Positions 8,357 to 15,822 of a stretch of DNA of 45,556 bases are shown piece after piece. Origin of the DNA: Pseudoflavonifractor sp. MSJ-30 (GTDB lineage: Bacteria > Bacillota > Clostridia > Oscillospirales > Oscillospiraceae). The stretch is taken from NCBI RefSeq assembly GCF_018918045.1, contig NZ_JAHLPU010000028.1, positions 1 through 45,556 of the forward strand, read 5' to 3'. Under the pieces are notes generated by a model. It did no database searches. It saw nothing but the letters and a program-made list of their open reading frames with translations, and had not been told where the DNA came from. A program made the position numbers and the translations under genes. Each line of letters starts with the position of its first letter. Positions within the stretch are counted from its first letter, which is position 1.

Positions 8357-8505
8357 CGCCCGAAAAGGCCCCCGTGCCCCCGTCTCAGCCGGTAGAAGAG
8401 ACGAAAACACCCCATCTGGATCCCGATTTCTTTTTGAAGCTCATCCGCCAGCCGGAGTGTATTACCAAAGGCACCTGCAACGGCTGCGGCAAATGCGAAC
8501 ATTGA
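8350..8505 (+). CDS. 51-residue cysteine-rich small protein
   Basis: This frame starts at an ATG inside the last two sense codons of the FAD oxidoreductase (ATGGTAA overlap), so it would be translated by re-initiation. The product is MVTPEKAPVPPSQPVEE, a Pro/Glu-rich stretch to about residue 22, then DPDFFLKLIRQPE and a cysteine tail C37-x5-C43-x2-C46-x2-C49 that ends in EH. The CxxCxxC spacing resembles half of a ferredoxin or a zinc knuckle, so it could carry an Fe-S cluster or metal for the flavoprotein. I know of no named family. Overlap, codon usage and motif favour a real gene; a broken C-terminal extension of the oxidoreductase is the alternative. Confidence 0.6.
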   Translation: MVTPEKAPVPPSQPVEETKTPHLDPDFFLKLIRQPECITKGTCNGCGKCEH

Positions 8506-8576
8506 ACCCAGAAAATAACGGTCAGAAGCTGGAAGCGCTCCGTCGGGGCGCTTCCGGCAGACATAAGGAGAATGTT

Positions 8577-10028
8577 ATGGAATACGCACCTCCCATTGGC
8601 GTAGACGCCAGCTGCCCCCACAGGCCCGATTTCCCCTTTGCTCCTCCCGAAGGAACGGACCGCCTGTGTGAGAATCTGGTAAATACCCGGTTTGACCAGC
8701 TCAGTGAGGACAATATCCGAATTTTCAAGGACCGTCTGCTGGACATTACCGGATGCATTTTCGGCGGAGCCGTCGTCCCGGAGGACCAGTTCCTGGAAAC
8801 CATGCTCTCCCGCTGGGGCGGTATCCCCGAGGCACCGTTGTTTGCCAGAAAGGGCCGTCTGCCCATGCCCAGCGCAGTCATGCTGAACAGCATCACAGCA
8901 CGTGCCAATGATTTTGGCAATATGTTCTTCCACGTGCTGGGAGACCGCATCGCCTCTCACTGCGGAGAGACCCTGTTCCCCATGGGGCTTACCCTTGCGG
9001 ACACGCAGAAAACCACCGGTCAGGAGTTTATCGCAAATCAGGTCGCGGCGGAGGACCTTACCGCGCGGGTGCTGTACACGCTTCCCATGCGCTGGCCCAC
9101 CGATATGCTGATGGTTTCCAGCGCTGCCGCCGCACTGGCCGCACGGTACTACGGCCTGGACGCAAAGCAGACAAAGGTCGCTTTGACCTATGCCGCTACC
9201 AACGCAACGGATCCCGCCAACTCCTACTATGATTACAGCCAGGAGTTCAAGTATCACAACGGTGCCAGCGCTCAGATGGGTATTTATGCCTGCGAGCTGG
9301 CAAAAGGCGGCTGGGACGGCTGGGCAGATCCCTTCTTTGGGCACTGGGGCCTTGTTACCAAGCAGATCAAGGACGGCGCGCCGGTTCCGGCACTGTACGA
9401 AAAAGCCTTTACGGGATTGGGCGAGGTATGGTATACCGAAGAGAGCTTCAAGCGCGGCCCCGGCGGCATTCCCACGACCGCTGCCGCGAAGTGCGGTGCC
9501 GGTGTCCGGGAAAAGATATTGGCGGATCGCGGCACGCTGGACCCGGCCCAGATCAAAAAGGTGCGGGTATTCCGCTCCTCCAATATGCGCTTCAATTACT
9601 ATGCAAATCCCTTCAACCGCCGCAACCACACCAACGCGCTGTTCTCCTTCCAGTTCGCCGCCTGCTGTGCTCTGCTCCATGGTGCTGTCAAGGTCGCCTA
9701 TGTGCAGACGCCCGCCATTGAGAAGAACCCCTACCTGATCGAGCTGGCAGAGGGCTCCTCCATGGAGGTGTTTGATTCCGGAAGTGAGAAGAGCCTTATG
9801 AAGGTGATCGTGGAAATGAAGGACGGTACCGTCTATGAGGATATTCAGGACTACAGCGGGTCCATGCACGACTATCCCAGCCGGGAGTTCCTGCTCGGGA
9901 AATTCTGGGATCAGTTCGATACGTTTGGAAAGCTGCCACACAGCGTAGGTGAGAAGATCGTGGAATTGTCCGGCAAGATTGAGCAGCTGGACGACATGCG
10001 CGAATATACACAGCTGCTCACCCTGTAA
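8577..10028 (+). CDS. MmgE/PrpD family protein
   Basis: A 483-residue member of the MmgE/PrpD family, which includes 2-methylcitrate dehydratase, cis-aconitate decarboxylase and iminodisuccinate epimerase. The early FKDRLLDITGCIFGG helix and the ITARANDF segment fit the family's conserved N-terminal region, and the length is normal. The ATG at 8577 has AAGGAG seven bases ahead; an earlier in-frame ATG lies inside the cysteine-rich gene. It lies 71 bp after that gene and in the same direction as the transporter and FAD enzyme. It therefore probably dehydrates, decarboxylates or isomerises the acid handled by the cassette. The reaction cannot be read from the sequence. Confidence 0.87.
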   Translation: MEYAPPIGVDASCPHRPDFPFAPPEGTDRLCENLVNTRFDQLSEDNIRIFKDRLLDITGCIFGGAVVPEDQFLETMLSRWGGIPEAPLFARKGRLPMPSAVMLNSITARANDFGNMFFHVLGDRIASHCGETLFPMGLTLADTQKTTGQEFIANQVAAEDLTARVLYTLPMRWPTDMLMVSSAAAALAARYYGLDAKQTKVALTYAATNATDPANSYYDYSQEFKYHNGASAQMGIYACELAKGGWDGWADPFFGHWGLVTKQIKDGAPVPALYEKAFTGLGEVWYTEESFKRGPGGIPTTAAAKCGAGVREKILADRGTLDPAQIKKVRVFRSSNMRFNYYANPFNRRNHTNALFSFQFAACCALLHGAVKVAYVQTPAIEKNPYLIELAEGSSMEVFDSGSEKSLMKVIVEMKDGTVYEDIQDYSGSMHDYPSREFLLGKFWDQFDTFGKLPHSVGEKIVELSGKIEQLDDMREYTQLLTL

Positions 10029-10071
10029 TATACAAAGGCCCTGCTTTTATTTCAGCCCTATAATAAATGTT

Positions 10072-10096
10072 GGGGTCAGGCGATGAACCTGGCCCC
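10072..10096 (+). terminator. hairpin after the PrpD-like gene
   Basis: GGGGTCAGG and CCTGGCCCC pair, with one G-U, around a 7-base loop. Only a short TTA follows, so termination would be weak. It lies in a 65-bp segment flanked by TATACAAA at 10029-10036 and at 10102-10109. Confidence 0.5.
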
Positions 10097-10118
10097 TTAG
10101 CTATACAAAAAGATTGCA

Positions 10119-10340
10119 TTGCGGGTAGGCTGCCTTATGGAGCTTGCCTATGCAAAGGGCAAGGAGTTGGGTGGCCTGATTTCCGGTGAGCACGGAATTG
10201 GCTCTGCCAAGGTGCGCTACCTGGAAGAAGACCTTGGAAGTGTTGTCATGGATCTGATGCGTCAGATCAAGAAGGTATTTGACCCCAAGCTGCTGCTGAA
10301 CCCCGGCAAGGTGTGCTATCAGCTGAAGCGGGAAGGATAA
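10119..10340 (+). pseudogene. C-terminal remnant of GlcD-type FAD-linked oxidase
   Basis: The 73 codons match only the last part of the FAD-linked oxidase C-terminal domain of glycolate/lactate oxidase GlcD: ELGGLISGEHGIGSAK, a YLEEDLG segment, then the ending FDPKLLLNPGKVC. About 400 residues, including the FAD-binding domain, are missing, and an in-frame TAG lies just upstream at about 10097. The remaining frame is clean, and its stop is 15 bp before the phosphotransbutyrylase start, inside what looks like the old operon. A 2-hydroxyacid dehydrogenase feeding 2-oxoacid to the following operon has apparently been deleted. The piece could still couple translation to the next gene. Confidence 0.85.
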
Positions 10341-10355
10341 TGGGAGGTTTTACAA

Positions 10356-11261
10356 ATGACATATAGAACTTTTGCTGAGCTGATTGAGCACGTGAAAGCG
10401 GCTCCCGGCCGGAAGCGCATGGTTGTTGCCTGCGCCAATGATTCCCACTCCATTGGCGCCGCGCTGAACGCCATGAAGGAGGGAATCGTCCACCCGATCC
10501 TGGTGGGCGAGACCGATGTAATGAAAACGATTCTCCGGGAACTGGATGCCGTGGATGCGGATGTAGAGCTTTATAACTGCACCGGCCTGAAAGAGACCTG
10601 CCAGCTGGCTGTGCAGCTGGTCCGGGAGGGCAAAGGCGACTTTCTGATGAAGGGAAAGGTGGATACCAGCATTTTCCTGCGGGAGGTCGTCAACAAGGAG
10701 CATGGCCTGGGCAAGGGCGGCGTTATGAGTCACGTTACTCTGTTCGAGGTTCCCACCTACCATAAGCTTCTGGTTCCCGTAGATGGCGGCATGGTACCCT
10801 ATCCTACACTGGATCAGAAAAAGGCGATCATCGAAAACACCGTCAGCGTTCTGCATCGGATTGGCTACGATTGCCCCAAGGTCGGTGTGCTGGCCTGCAA
10901 GGAGAAGCTGGACCCCAAAATGCCGGAGACCGTAGACGGACGTGCCCTGCAGGAGATGAACGAGCGTGGCGAGATCACCGGCTGCATCGTTGAGGGCCCC
11001 ATCAGCTATGACTGCGCTGTAGATAAAGAAATCGCAGATTTCAAGGGCTACGAAAGCCGGATCGCCGGGGATGTGGATGTGCTGTTGGCGCCTAACATCC
11101 ACGCTGGAAATATCATGGGCAAGATGCTGGTCTGCACGGCGCATGCAAAAATGGCCGGATTTATTGAAGGCGCCAGGTGTCCCATCATTATGACCAGCCG
11201 CGGTTCCAGCGAGGAAGAAAAGTACCTGTCCATCGTGGTGGCGGCAGCCGCTGCGGTATAA
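10356..11261 (+). CDS. ptb: phosphate butyryltransferase
   Basis: A 301-residue phosphate acetyl/butyryltransferase. It exchanges CoA of an acyl-CoA for phosphate, giving acyl phosphate for butyrate kinase. The length fits Ptb rather than the longer Pta, and the stretches FLMKGKVDTSIFLREV and GVMSHVTLFE are typical. GGGAGG precedes the ATG. It is the first intact gene of a run that includes the 2-oxoacid:ferredoxin oxidoreductase and butyrate kinase, so its acyl-CoA is probably made by that oxidoreductase (isobutyryl-, isovaleryl- or 2-methylbutyryl-CoA if the 2-oxoacids are branched). Chain-length preference is not readable from the sequence. Confidence 0.93.
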   Translation: MTYRTFAELIEHVKAAPGRKRMVVACANDSHSIGAALNAMKEGIVHPILVGETDVMKTILRELDAVDADVELYNCTGLKETCQLAVQLVREGKGDFLMKGKVDTSIFLREVVNKEHGLGKGGVMSHVTLFEVPTYHKLLVPVDGGMVPYPTLDQKKAIIENTVSVLHRIGYDCPKVGVLACKEKLDPKMPETVDGRALQEMNERGEITGCIVEGPISYDCAVDKEIADFKGYESRIAGDVDVLLAPNIHAGNIMGKMLVCTAHAKMAGFIEGARCPIIMTSRGSSEEEKYLSIVVAAAAAV

Positions 11262-11284
11262 GCATAGCCGGGGGAGGATTCGGT

Positions 11285-11986
11285 ATGGAGTGGAAGCAGC
11301 TTGCCGGAGAACAGAAGAATTTTGTATTTCTTGGTGAGGCGGGGTGCGGAAAAAGCGAGATCGCAATGAATCTAGCCTGCGCGCTGGCTGAGCAGGACGG
11401 ACGGAAAGTGCACTTCTTCGATCTGGATATGACCAAACCCCTGTTTCGCTCCCGGGATCTGGCACAGAGACTGGAGCAAGCGGGCGTTCGGGTCCATTTT
11501 GAGGAACAGTTCATGGACGCGCCAACGGTAACGGGCGGCGTTATGAGGCTGCTGCGGGATCCGGAAGCGTACGTTATCATGGATGTGGGCGGTGATTATA
11601 TCGGAGCCCGCTCCATCGGTGGCTATGCACCGCTGCTCAATGCGCCGAGTACTGTTGTGTATTACATTATCAACAGCTATCGGGCCTGGTCTATGGACAT
11701 TGACCATATTGATCAGGTTTTGGGTCAGGTGCTGGGTGTCAGTCACATCCGGCTGGAAAATATCCGGCTGATCGCCAATTGCAACCTGGGTATTCACACC
11801 AACGCCGAGGATGTGACCCGGGGAACCGAAAAGGTTCTGCAGACCGTAGGCGTGTACAAAGAGATCGCGTTCCGCTGCGTCTGGGAAAGGCTGCTTTCGG
11901 AGGTGACGGATCCGGAAGCCTGGCTCCCCGTGAAGCTGTTTCTGACCTACCCCTGGGAACGGGACGAACTGCGTGAGGCGATATAA
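11285..11986 (+). CDS. P-loop ATPase of unknown role in the 2-oxoacid operon
   Basis: A 233-residue protein with a Walker A motif near its N-terminus (GEAGCGKS, residues 17-24), FFDLDMTKP about 22 residues later and a DVGGD Walker B-like strand. This is the order seen in ParA/Mrp/CooC-like and similar SIMIBI ATPases. There is no membrane segment and no CxxC pair for an Fe-S cluster. The ATG at 11285 has GGGGAGG ahead of it, and the gene sits between ptb and the ferredoxin subunit. I know no assigned function. Maturation or activation of the oxidoreductase, as CooC does for CO dehydrogenase, is an inference from position and fold only. Confidence 0.8.
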   Translation: MEWKQLAGEQKNFVFLGEAGCGKSEIAMNLACALAEQDGRKVHFFDLDMTKPLFRSRDLAQRLEQAGVRVHFEEQFMDAPTVTGGVMRLLRDPEAYVIMDVGGDYIGARSIGGYAPLLNAPSTVVYYIINSYRAWSMDIDHIDQVLGQVLGVSHIRLENIRLIANCNLGIHTNAEDVTRGTEKVLQTVGVYKEIAFRCVWERLLSEVTDPEAWLPVKLFLTYPWERDELREAI

Positions 11987-12014
11987 AAGGAAAACCATGA
12001 AGGAGGTTTGTCAA

Positions 12015-12218
12015 ATGGCAAAGGTTGAAATTGTGGCGGAGCGCTGCAAGAGCTGCGGCTATTGTGTGAAGTTCTGCCCCAAAAATGTGCTGGCGATTGG
12101 GACGAAGGTCAATTCCAAGGGCTATGAGGTCGTGGAGAGCGTAAACGCGGACAGCTGCGTGGGCTGCTGTATCTGCGCAAGGATGTGCCCTGACGGCGCG
12201 ATTGAGGTATACAAATAA
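12015..12218 (+). CDS. vorD: 2-oxoacid:ferredoxin oxidoreductase, ferredoxin (delta) subunit
   Basis: A 67-residue protein with two [4Fe-4S] motifs: C11-x2-C14-x2-C17-x3-C21 and C48-x2-C51-x2-C54-x3-C58. It is the electron-transfer subunit that carries electrons from the thiamine-diphosphate site to external ferredoxin. AGGAGG lies 7-8 bases before the ATG at 12015. It overlaps nothing and is followed after 19 bp by the alpha subunit. The gene symbol follows the four-subunit Vor/Kor layout; the 2-oxoacid is not certain. Confidence 0.93.
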   Translation: MAKVEIVAERCKSCGYCVKFCPKNVLAIGTKVNSKGYEVVESVNADSCVGCCICARMCPDGAIEVYK

Positions 12219-12237
12219 TTTAAGGAGGACAAGGAAA

Positions 12238-13320
12238 ATGGCCCGTGTGTTTATGAAAGGCTGCGAAGCGATTGCGGAGGCAGCCGTACGTGCCGGATGC
12301 CGGTTCTTCGCCGGTTATCCCATTACGCCGCAGAACGAGATTCCCGAATATTTTGCCCGGCGGATGCCGGAGGTTGGCGGAAAGTTCGTCCAGGGCGAGT
12401 CTGAGGTCGCGTCCATCAGCATGGTCTACGGTGCGGCCGCTGCCGGTACCCGATCGATGACTTCTTCTTCCAGCCCCGGAATTTCTCTGAAGAGCGAGGG
12501 CATCAGCTACTGCGCCTCTGCCCGTATTCCCATGGTTTACTGCAACGTCAGCCGCGGCGGCCCCGGCGTGGGCTCTATCCAGCCTGCCCAGATGGATTAT
12601 TTCCAGGCCACCAAGGCATCCGGCAACGGCGGTTTCCGGATGCTGGTGTTTGCGCCCAGCACGGTGCAGGAGGCCGTTGACATGACCTATCAGGCATTTG
12701 ACTATGCGGATCGGGACCGCAACCCTGTGTTGATTTTGGCGGACGGCGTTATCGGCACCATGATGGAGCCGGTTGTCCTGCCTGAGATGAAGAGCGAGGA
12801 AGAGGTTGCCGCCATCAAGGAATCCAAGCGGAAATGGGCCTGCGTAGGCCACCCGCTGGACTATAAGAACCGCGCCTGGATAGAGCCCGGCCAGTGGTCT
12901 ACCATTGTCCAGCAGCAGAAGAACGAGGAGGCCGCGGCGCTGTATGAGAGCTGGGAGAAGGACGTTCGGGTGGAAGAGTATCTGACCGAGGATGCGCAGG
13001 TCGTTATCGCGGCCTACGGTATTTCCGCCCGTATCGCTAAGAGCGCTGTGGATATGCTGCGCAAGGAGGGGAAGAAAGTGGGCCTGATTCGTCCCATTAC
13101 CGTTTCTCCCTTCCCCTATAAGGCCTTTGACCGGCTGAACTACGCAAACATCAAAGCGGTCCTGGATGTAGAAATGTCCATTCCCGCCCAGTTCGTTGAG
13201 GATGTAAAGGTCGGGGTAAAGGAGCGCAGCCCCATTCAGACCTGCCTCTGCTCCGGCGGTAATATTATGAGCCGTGAAAAGGTCATCGAGGCAGTCAATT
13301 CGATTTTGGAGGGCAAGTAA
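12238..13320 (+). CDS. vorB: 2-oxoacid:ferredoxin oxidoreductase, alpha subunit
   Basis: A 360-residue subunit. The pyrimidine-binding domain of the thiamine enzyme starts with FFAGYPITPQNEIPEYF, and SSSPGISLKSEGISY follows, both typical of the 2-oxoacid:acceptor oxidoreductase alpha chain. The last third is the transketolase C-terminal-like domain. It works with the beta, gamma and ferredoxin chains to decarboxylate a 2-oxoacid to acyl-CoA and reduce ferredoxin. TAAGGAGG precedes the ATG at 12238. The arrangement of separate delta, alpha, beta and gamma genes fits 2-oxoisovalerate or 2-oxoglutarate enzymes better than the fused pyruvate enzyme; Ptb-Buk beside it favours branched or other non-succinyl acyl groups. 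Confidence 0.9.
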   Translation: MARVFMKGCEAIAEAAVRAGCRFFAGYPITPQNEIPEYFARRMPEVGGKFVQGESEVASISMVYGAAAAGTRSMTSSSSPGISLKSEGISYCASARIPMVYCNVSRGGPGVGSIQPAQMDYFQATKASGNGGFRMLVFAPSTVQEAVDMTYQAFDYADRDRNPVLILADGVIGTMMEPVVLPEMKSEEEVAAIKESKRKWACVGHPLDYKNRAWIEPGQWSTIVQQQKNEEAAALYESWEKDVRVEEYLTEDAQVVIAAYGISARIAKSAVDMLRKEGKKVGLIRPITVSPFPYKAFDRLNYANIKAVLDVEMSIPAQFVEDVKVGVKERSPIQTCLCSGGNIMSREKVIEAVNSILEGK

Positions 13321-13322
13321 AG

Positions 13323-14060
13323 ATGGAAAAGATCTATTCCCGTACAAAGACGATCCAGGAGGACAAGGTCTCCGGCTTTTGCCCCGGCTGTATGCACGGC
13401 ACGGTTATGAAGCTCATCGGTGAGGTCCTGGACGAAATGGGCCTGGTCGATAAGACATTGTGCTGCCTGGGTATTGGCTGCTGCGGCTTGCAGATGGATT
13501 ACATTGCTTATGACAACATTACCTCCCCCCACGGACGTGCCTGCGCCGTTGCAACCGGCGTCAAGCGCAGCAATCCGGATACCCTGGTGTTCACCTATCA
13601 GGGCGACGGCGACTTTGCTTCCATCGGTCTGGCGGAGAGCATGAGCGCTGCAAACCGGGGCGAAAATATCTCCGTTATTTTTATCAACAACGGTATTTAT
13701 GGCATGACCGGCGGACAGATGGCCCCCACCACCCTGGTTGGAATGAAGGCCACCACCGCGCCCCAGGGACGGAACCCTGCGGAGCATGGCTATCCCATGC
13801 ACATGGTTGAAATTATGGACCAGCTGAAGGCTCCCGCGTTCCTGGCCAGAACTAGCTGCAATACTCCGGCGAATGTCAACAAGACCAAGCAGTATATCAA
13901 GAAGGCGTTCCAGAATCAGCTGGATGGCAAGGGATTTTCTCTGGTGGAAGTCGTCACCAGCTGCCCCACCAACTGGGGAATGGACGCACTGAAGGCCCTG
14001 GATTTCCTGGAGGAGAAGATGCTTCCGGAATTCCCGCTGGGCATTGTGCGTGACCGATAA
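13323..14060 (+). CDS. vorA: 2-oxoacid:ferredoxin oxidoreductase, beta subunit (TPP-binding)
   Basis: A 245-residue subunit that binds thiamine diphosphate. FCPGC (residues 19-23) is the usual N-terminal motif. The TPP/Mg signature is GDGD at 94-97, with NN at 122-123 and GIYGMTGGQ following. It forms the catalytic core with the alpha subunit. The start is 2 bp after the alpha stop, so the two are translationally coupled. As with its partners, the class of enzyme is secure and the substrate is not. Confidence 0.93.
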   Translation: MEKIYSRTKTIQEDKVSGFCPGCMHGTVMKLIGEVLDEMGLVDKTLCCLGIGCCGLQMDYIAYDNITSPHGRACAVATGVKRSNPDTLVFTYQGDGDFASIGLAESMSAANRGENISVIFINNGIYGMTGGQMAPTTLVGMKATTAPQGRNPAEHGYPMHMVEIMDQLKAPAFLARTSCNTPANVNKTKQYIKKAFQNQLDGKGFSLVEVVTSCPTNWGMDALKALDFLEEKMLPEFPLGIVRDR

Positions 14061-14071
14061 GGAGGAGTACT

Positions 14072-14620
14072 ATGGAAACCAATCTGTGTGTTGCCGGCTT
14101 CGGTGGGCAGGGCGTTATGACCCTGGGAAAGTTCCTGGCGGATGCAACCTGCAATTCCACCGACAAGAACGTGACCTTTTTCCCCTCCTATGGCGCTGAG
14201 CAGCGGGGCGGCACCGCAAACTGCTTTGTCGTTATCTCCGATGAACCCATTGGCGCGCCTCTGGGCGACGTTATGGACGATCTGATCGTTATGAACGGCG
14301 CGTCCCTGAATAAATTCCTGAAAACACTGCGTTCCGGCGGTACGCTCTTCATCAACAGCAGTATTGTGAAGGGCGAGATCGACCGCAAGGATATTACAGT
14401 TGTCAGCGCTCCCGTTACCGAGCTCGCTCTGGAAATGGGAAACGCAAAGGTGCTGAACGTGATCATGCTGGGCGTTTACGTCGGCTATACCGAAGTGATC
14501 GCGCCTGAGATCGTTTGGAACACCATTGAGCACAAGCTTGCCAAGAAGGCAAAGCTGCTGCCGCTGAACCGCCAGGCATTTGAAAAGGGCCTGGAGATCG
14601 GCCGCAGCCAAAAAATTTGA
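14072..14620 (+). CDS. vorC: 2-oxoacid:ferredoxin oxidoreductase, gamma subunit
   Basis: A 182-residue gamma chain. It begins CVAGFGGQGVMTLGKFLA, the conserved glycine-rich opening of this subunit, and contains SYGAEQRGGTANC, the matching second motif. It completes the four-part oxidoreductase. TAAGGAGG precedes the ATG by about 8 bases, and the gene starts 11 bp after the beta stop. A stable hairpin lies in the 119-bp gap before butyrate kinase. Confidence 0.93.
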   Translation: METNLCVAGFGGQGVMTLGKFLADATCNSTDKNVTFFPSYGAEQRGGTANCFVVISDEPIGAPLGDVMDDLIVMNGASLNKFLKTLRSGGTLFINSSIVKGEIDRKDITVVSAPVTELALEMGNAKVLNVIMLGVYVGYTEVIAPEIVWNTIEHKLAKKAKLLPLNRQAFEKGLEIGRSQKI

Positions 14621-14670
14621 CAGCTCCTGGCAGCGGGTCTGAGCCCCCTCTGCCGAGCCTCCTAAAGGTG

Positions 14671-14707
14671 CCCATACCGCTGGTTTGAGAGGAACGGGCG
14701 GTATGGG
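14671..14707. other. hairpin between the oxidoreductase and butyrate kinase genes
   Basis: CCCATACCGC (14671-14680) and GCGGTATGGG (14698-14707) form a perfect 10-bp stem with a 17-base loop. The bases after it, TATTCTGCTTATC, are not a clean T-run, so it is a weak terminator or a processing/stability stem that separates expression of the two parts of the operon. Confidence 0.7.
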
Positions 14708-14739
14708 TATTCTGCTTATCAAAAAAAGAGGTGCAAAAA

Positions 14740-15810
14740 ATGAATAACATTCTGGTCATTAACCCCGGTTCTACCTCCACGAAAATTGCCTGGTACTGTG
14801 GAAAAGAGAAGAAGTGGGGAGAAAATATTGAGCACGATCCCGCGCAGATCAAGACCTATGCCGTGATCTATGACCAGCTGGAAATGCGTACGCAGCTGGT
14901 TCTGAAAACCATTGCGGATAAGGGGGAGACGGTCGATTCCCTCAGCGCCGTGGTCAGCCGCGGCGGACTGCTGGGGCGGGTCAGCGCCGGAGCTTACGAG
15001 GTCAACGATGCCATGGTAGAGGTCCTGCGGGACCGGCCTGTGAATCACCATGCCTCCAATCTTGGAGCGGCGATCGCGCTGCACATTGCCCGTCAGGCAG
15101 GGGTGAAGGCCTATATCTACGACCCCGTCACCGTGGACGAGATGATCGATCTGGTGCGCGTTACCGGCCTGAAGGAGGTCCAGCGCTTCGGACAGGGACA
15201 TAATCTAAATATGCGTGCCGCCGCGCTGCGTCTGTGCAAAGAAGAAAATATGGACTATGGCAAGTCCAATATCATTGTGGCCCACCTGGGCGGCGGCATT
15301 ACCCTGAGCCTGCACAGCCAGGGCCGGATCATTGACATGATCTCCGATGATGAGGGAGCGTTCAGCCCTGAGCGGGCGGGCGCTCTGCCCATTTACCGGA
15401 TGCTCTCTGCCCTGGAGAAAAAACATCTGGATTACGCGGGCACCATGAAGCTGCTCCAGCGGGGCGGCGGTCTGACCTCCTGGTTTGGAACCTCCGACAC
15501 CCGTACGGTGGAGAAAATGGCCCTGGAGGAGGGCAATGCCCAGGCAAAGCTCGTCTACGATGCCATGGCCCTGAGTGTGGCCCGGAGCATTGCCAAGCTG
15601 GCCGTGGTGGTAGACGGTTCCGTTGACCGGATCGTGCTTACCGGCGGCATTGCTTATTCCAAGTATTTCTGCGGTGAGATTACCCGCAGGGTTTCCTTCA
15701 TTGCGTCTGTGACGGTCTATGCGGGAGAAAACGAAATGGAGGCCCTGGCGTTGGGTACGCTGCGCGTCCTGACCGGCGAGGAGACCGCCCATATTTTTGA
15801 AGAGAAGTAA
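14740..15810 (+). CDS. buk: butyrate kinase
   Basis: A 356-residue acetokinase-fold enzyme of butyrate kinase length that turns acyl phosphate and ADP into free acid and ATP. It begins with the phosphate-binding segment VINPGSTSTK (residues 5-14) and later has HLGGGITLSLHSQGRIID and VLTGGIAYSK, all typical. The ATG at 14740 was chosen because AGAGGTG lies just ahead; a GTG at 14731 overlaps that site. With ptb upstream it makes the energy-conserving end of the 2-oxoacid pathway. Some relatives prefer branched-chain acyl phosphates. Confidence 0.94.
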   Translation: MNNILVINPGSTSTKIAWYCGKEKKWGENIEHDPAQIKTYAVIYDQLEMRTQLVLKTIADKGETVDSLSAVVSRGGLLGRVSAGAYEVNDAMVEVLRDRPVNHHASNLGAAIALHIARQAGVKAYIYDPVTVDEMIDLVRVTGLKEVQRFGQGHNLNMRAAALRLCKEENMDYGKSNIIVAHLGGGITLSLHSQGRIIDMISDDEGAFSPERAGALPIYRMLSALEKKHLDYAGTMKLLQRGGGLTSWFGTSDTRTVEKMALEEGNAQAKLVYDAMALSVARSIAKLAVVVDGSVDRIVLTGGIAYSKYFCGEITRRVSFIASVTVYAGENEMEALALGTLRVLTGEETAHIFEEK

Positions 15811-15822
15811 GAGGAGAGATCA

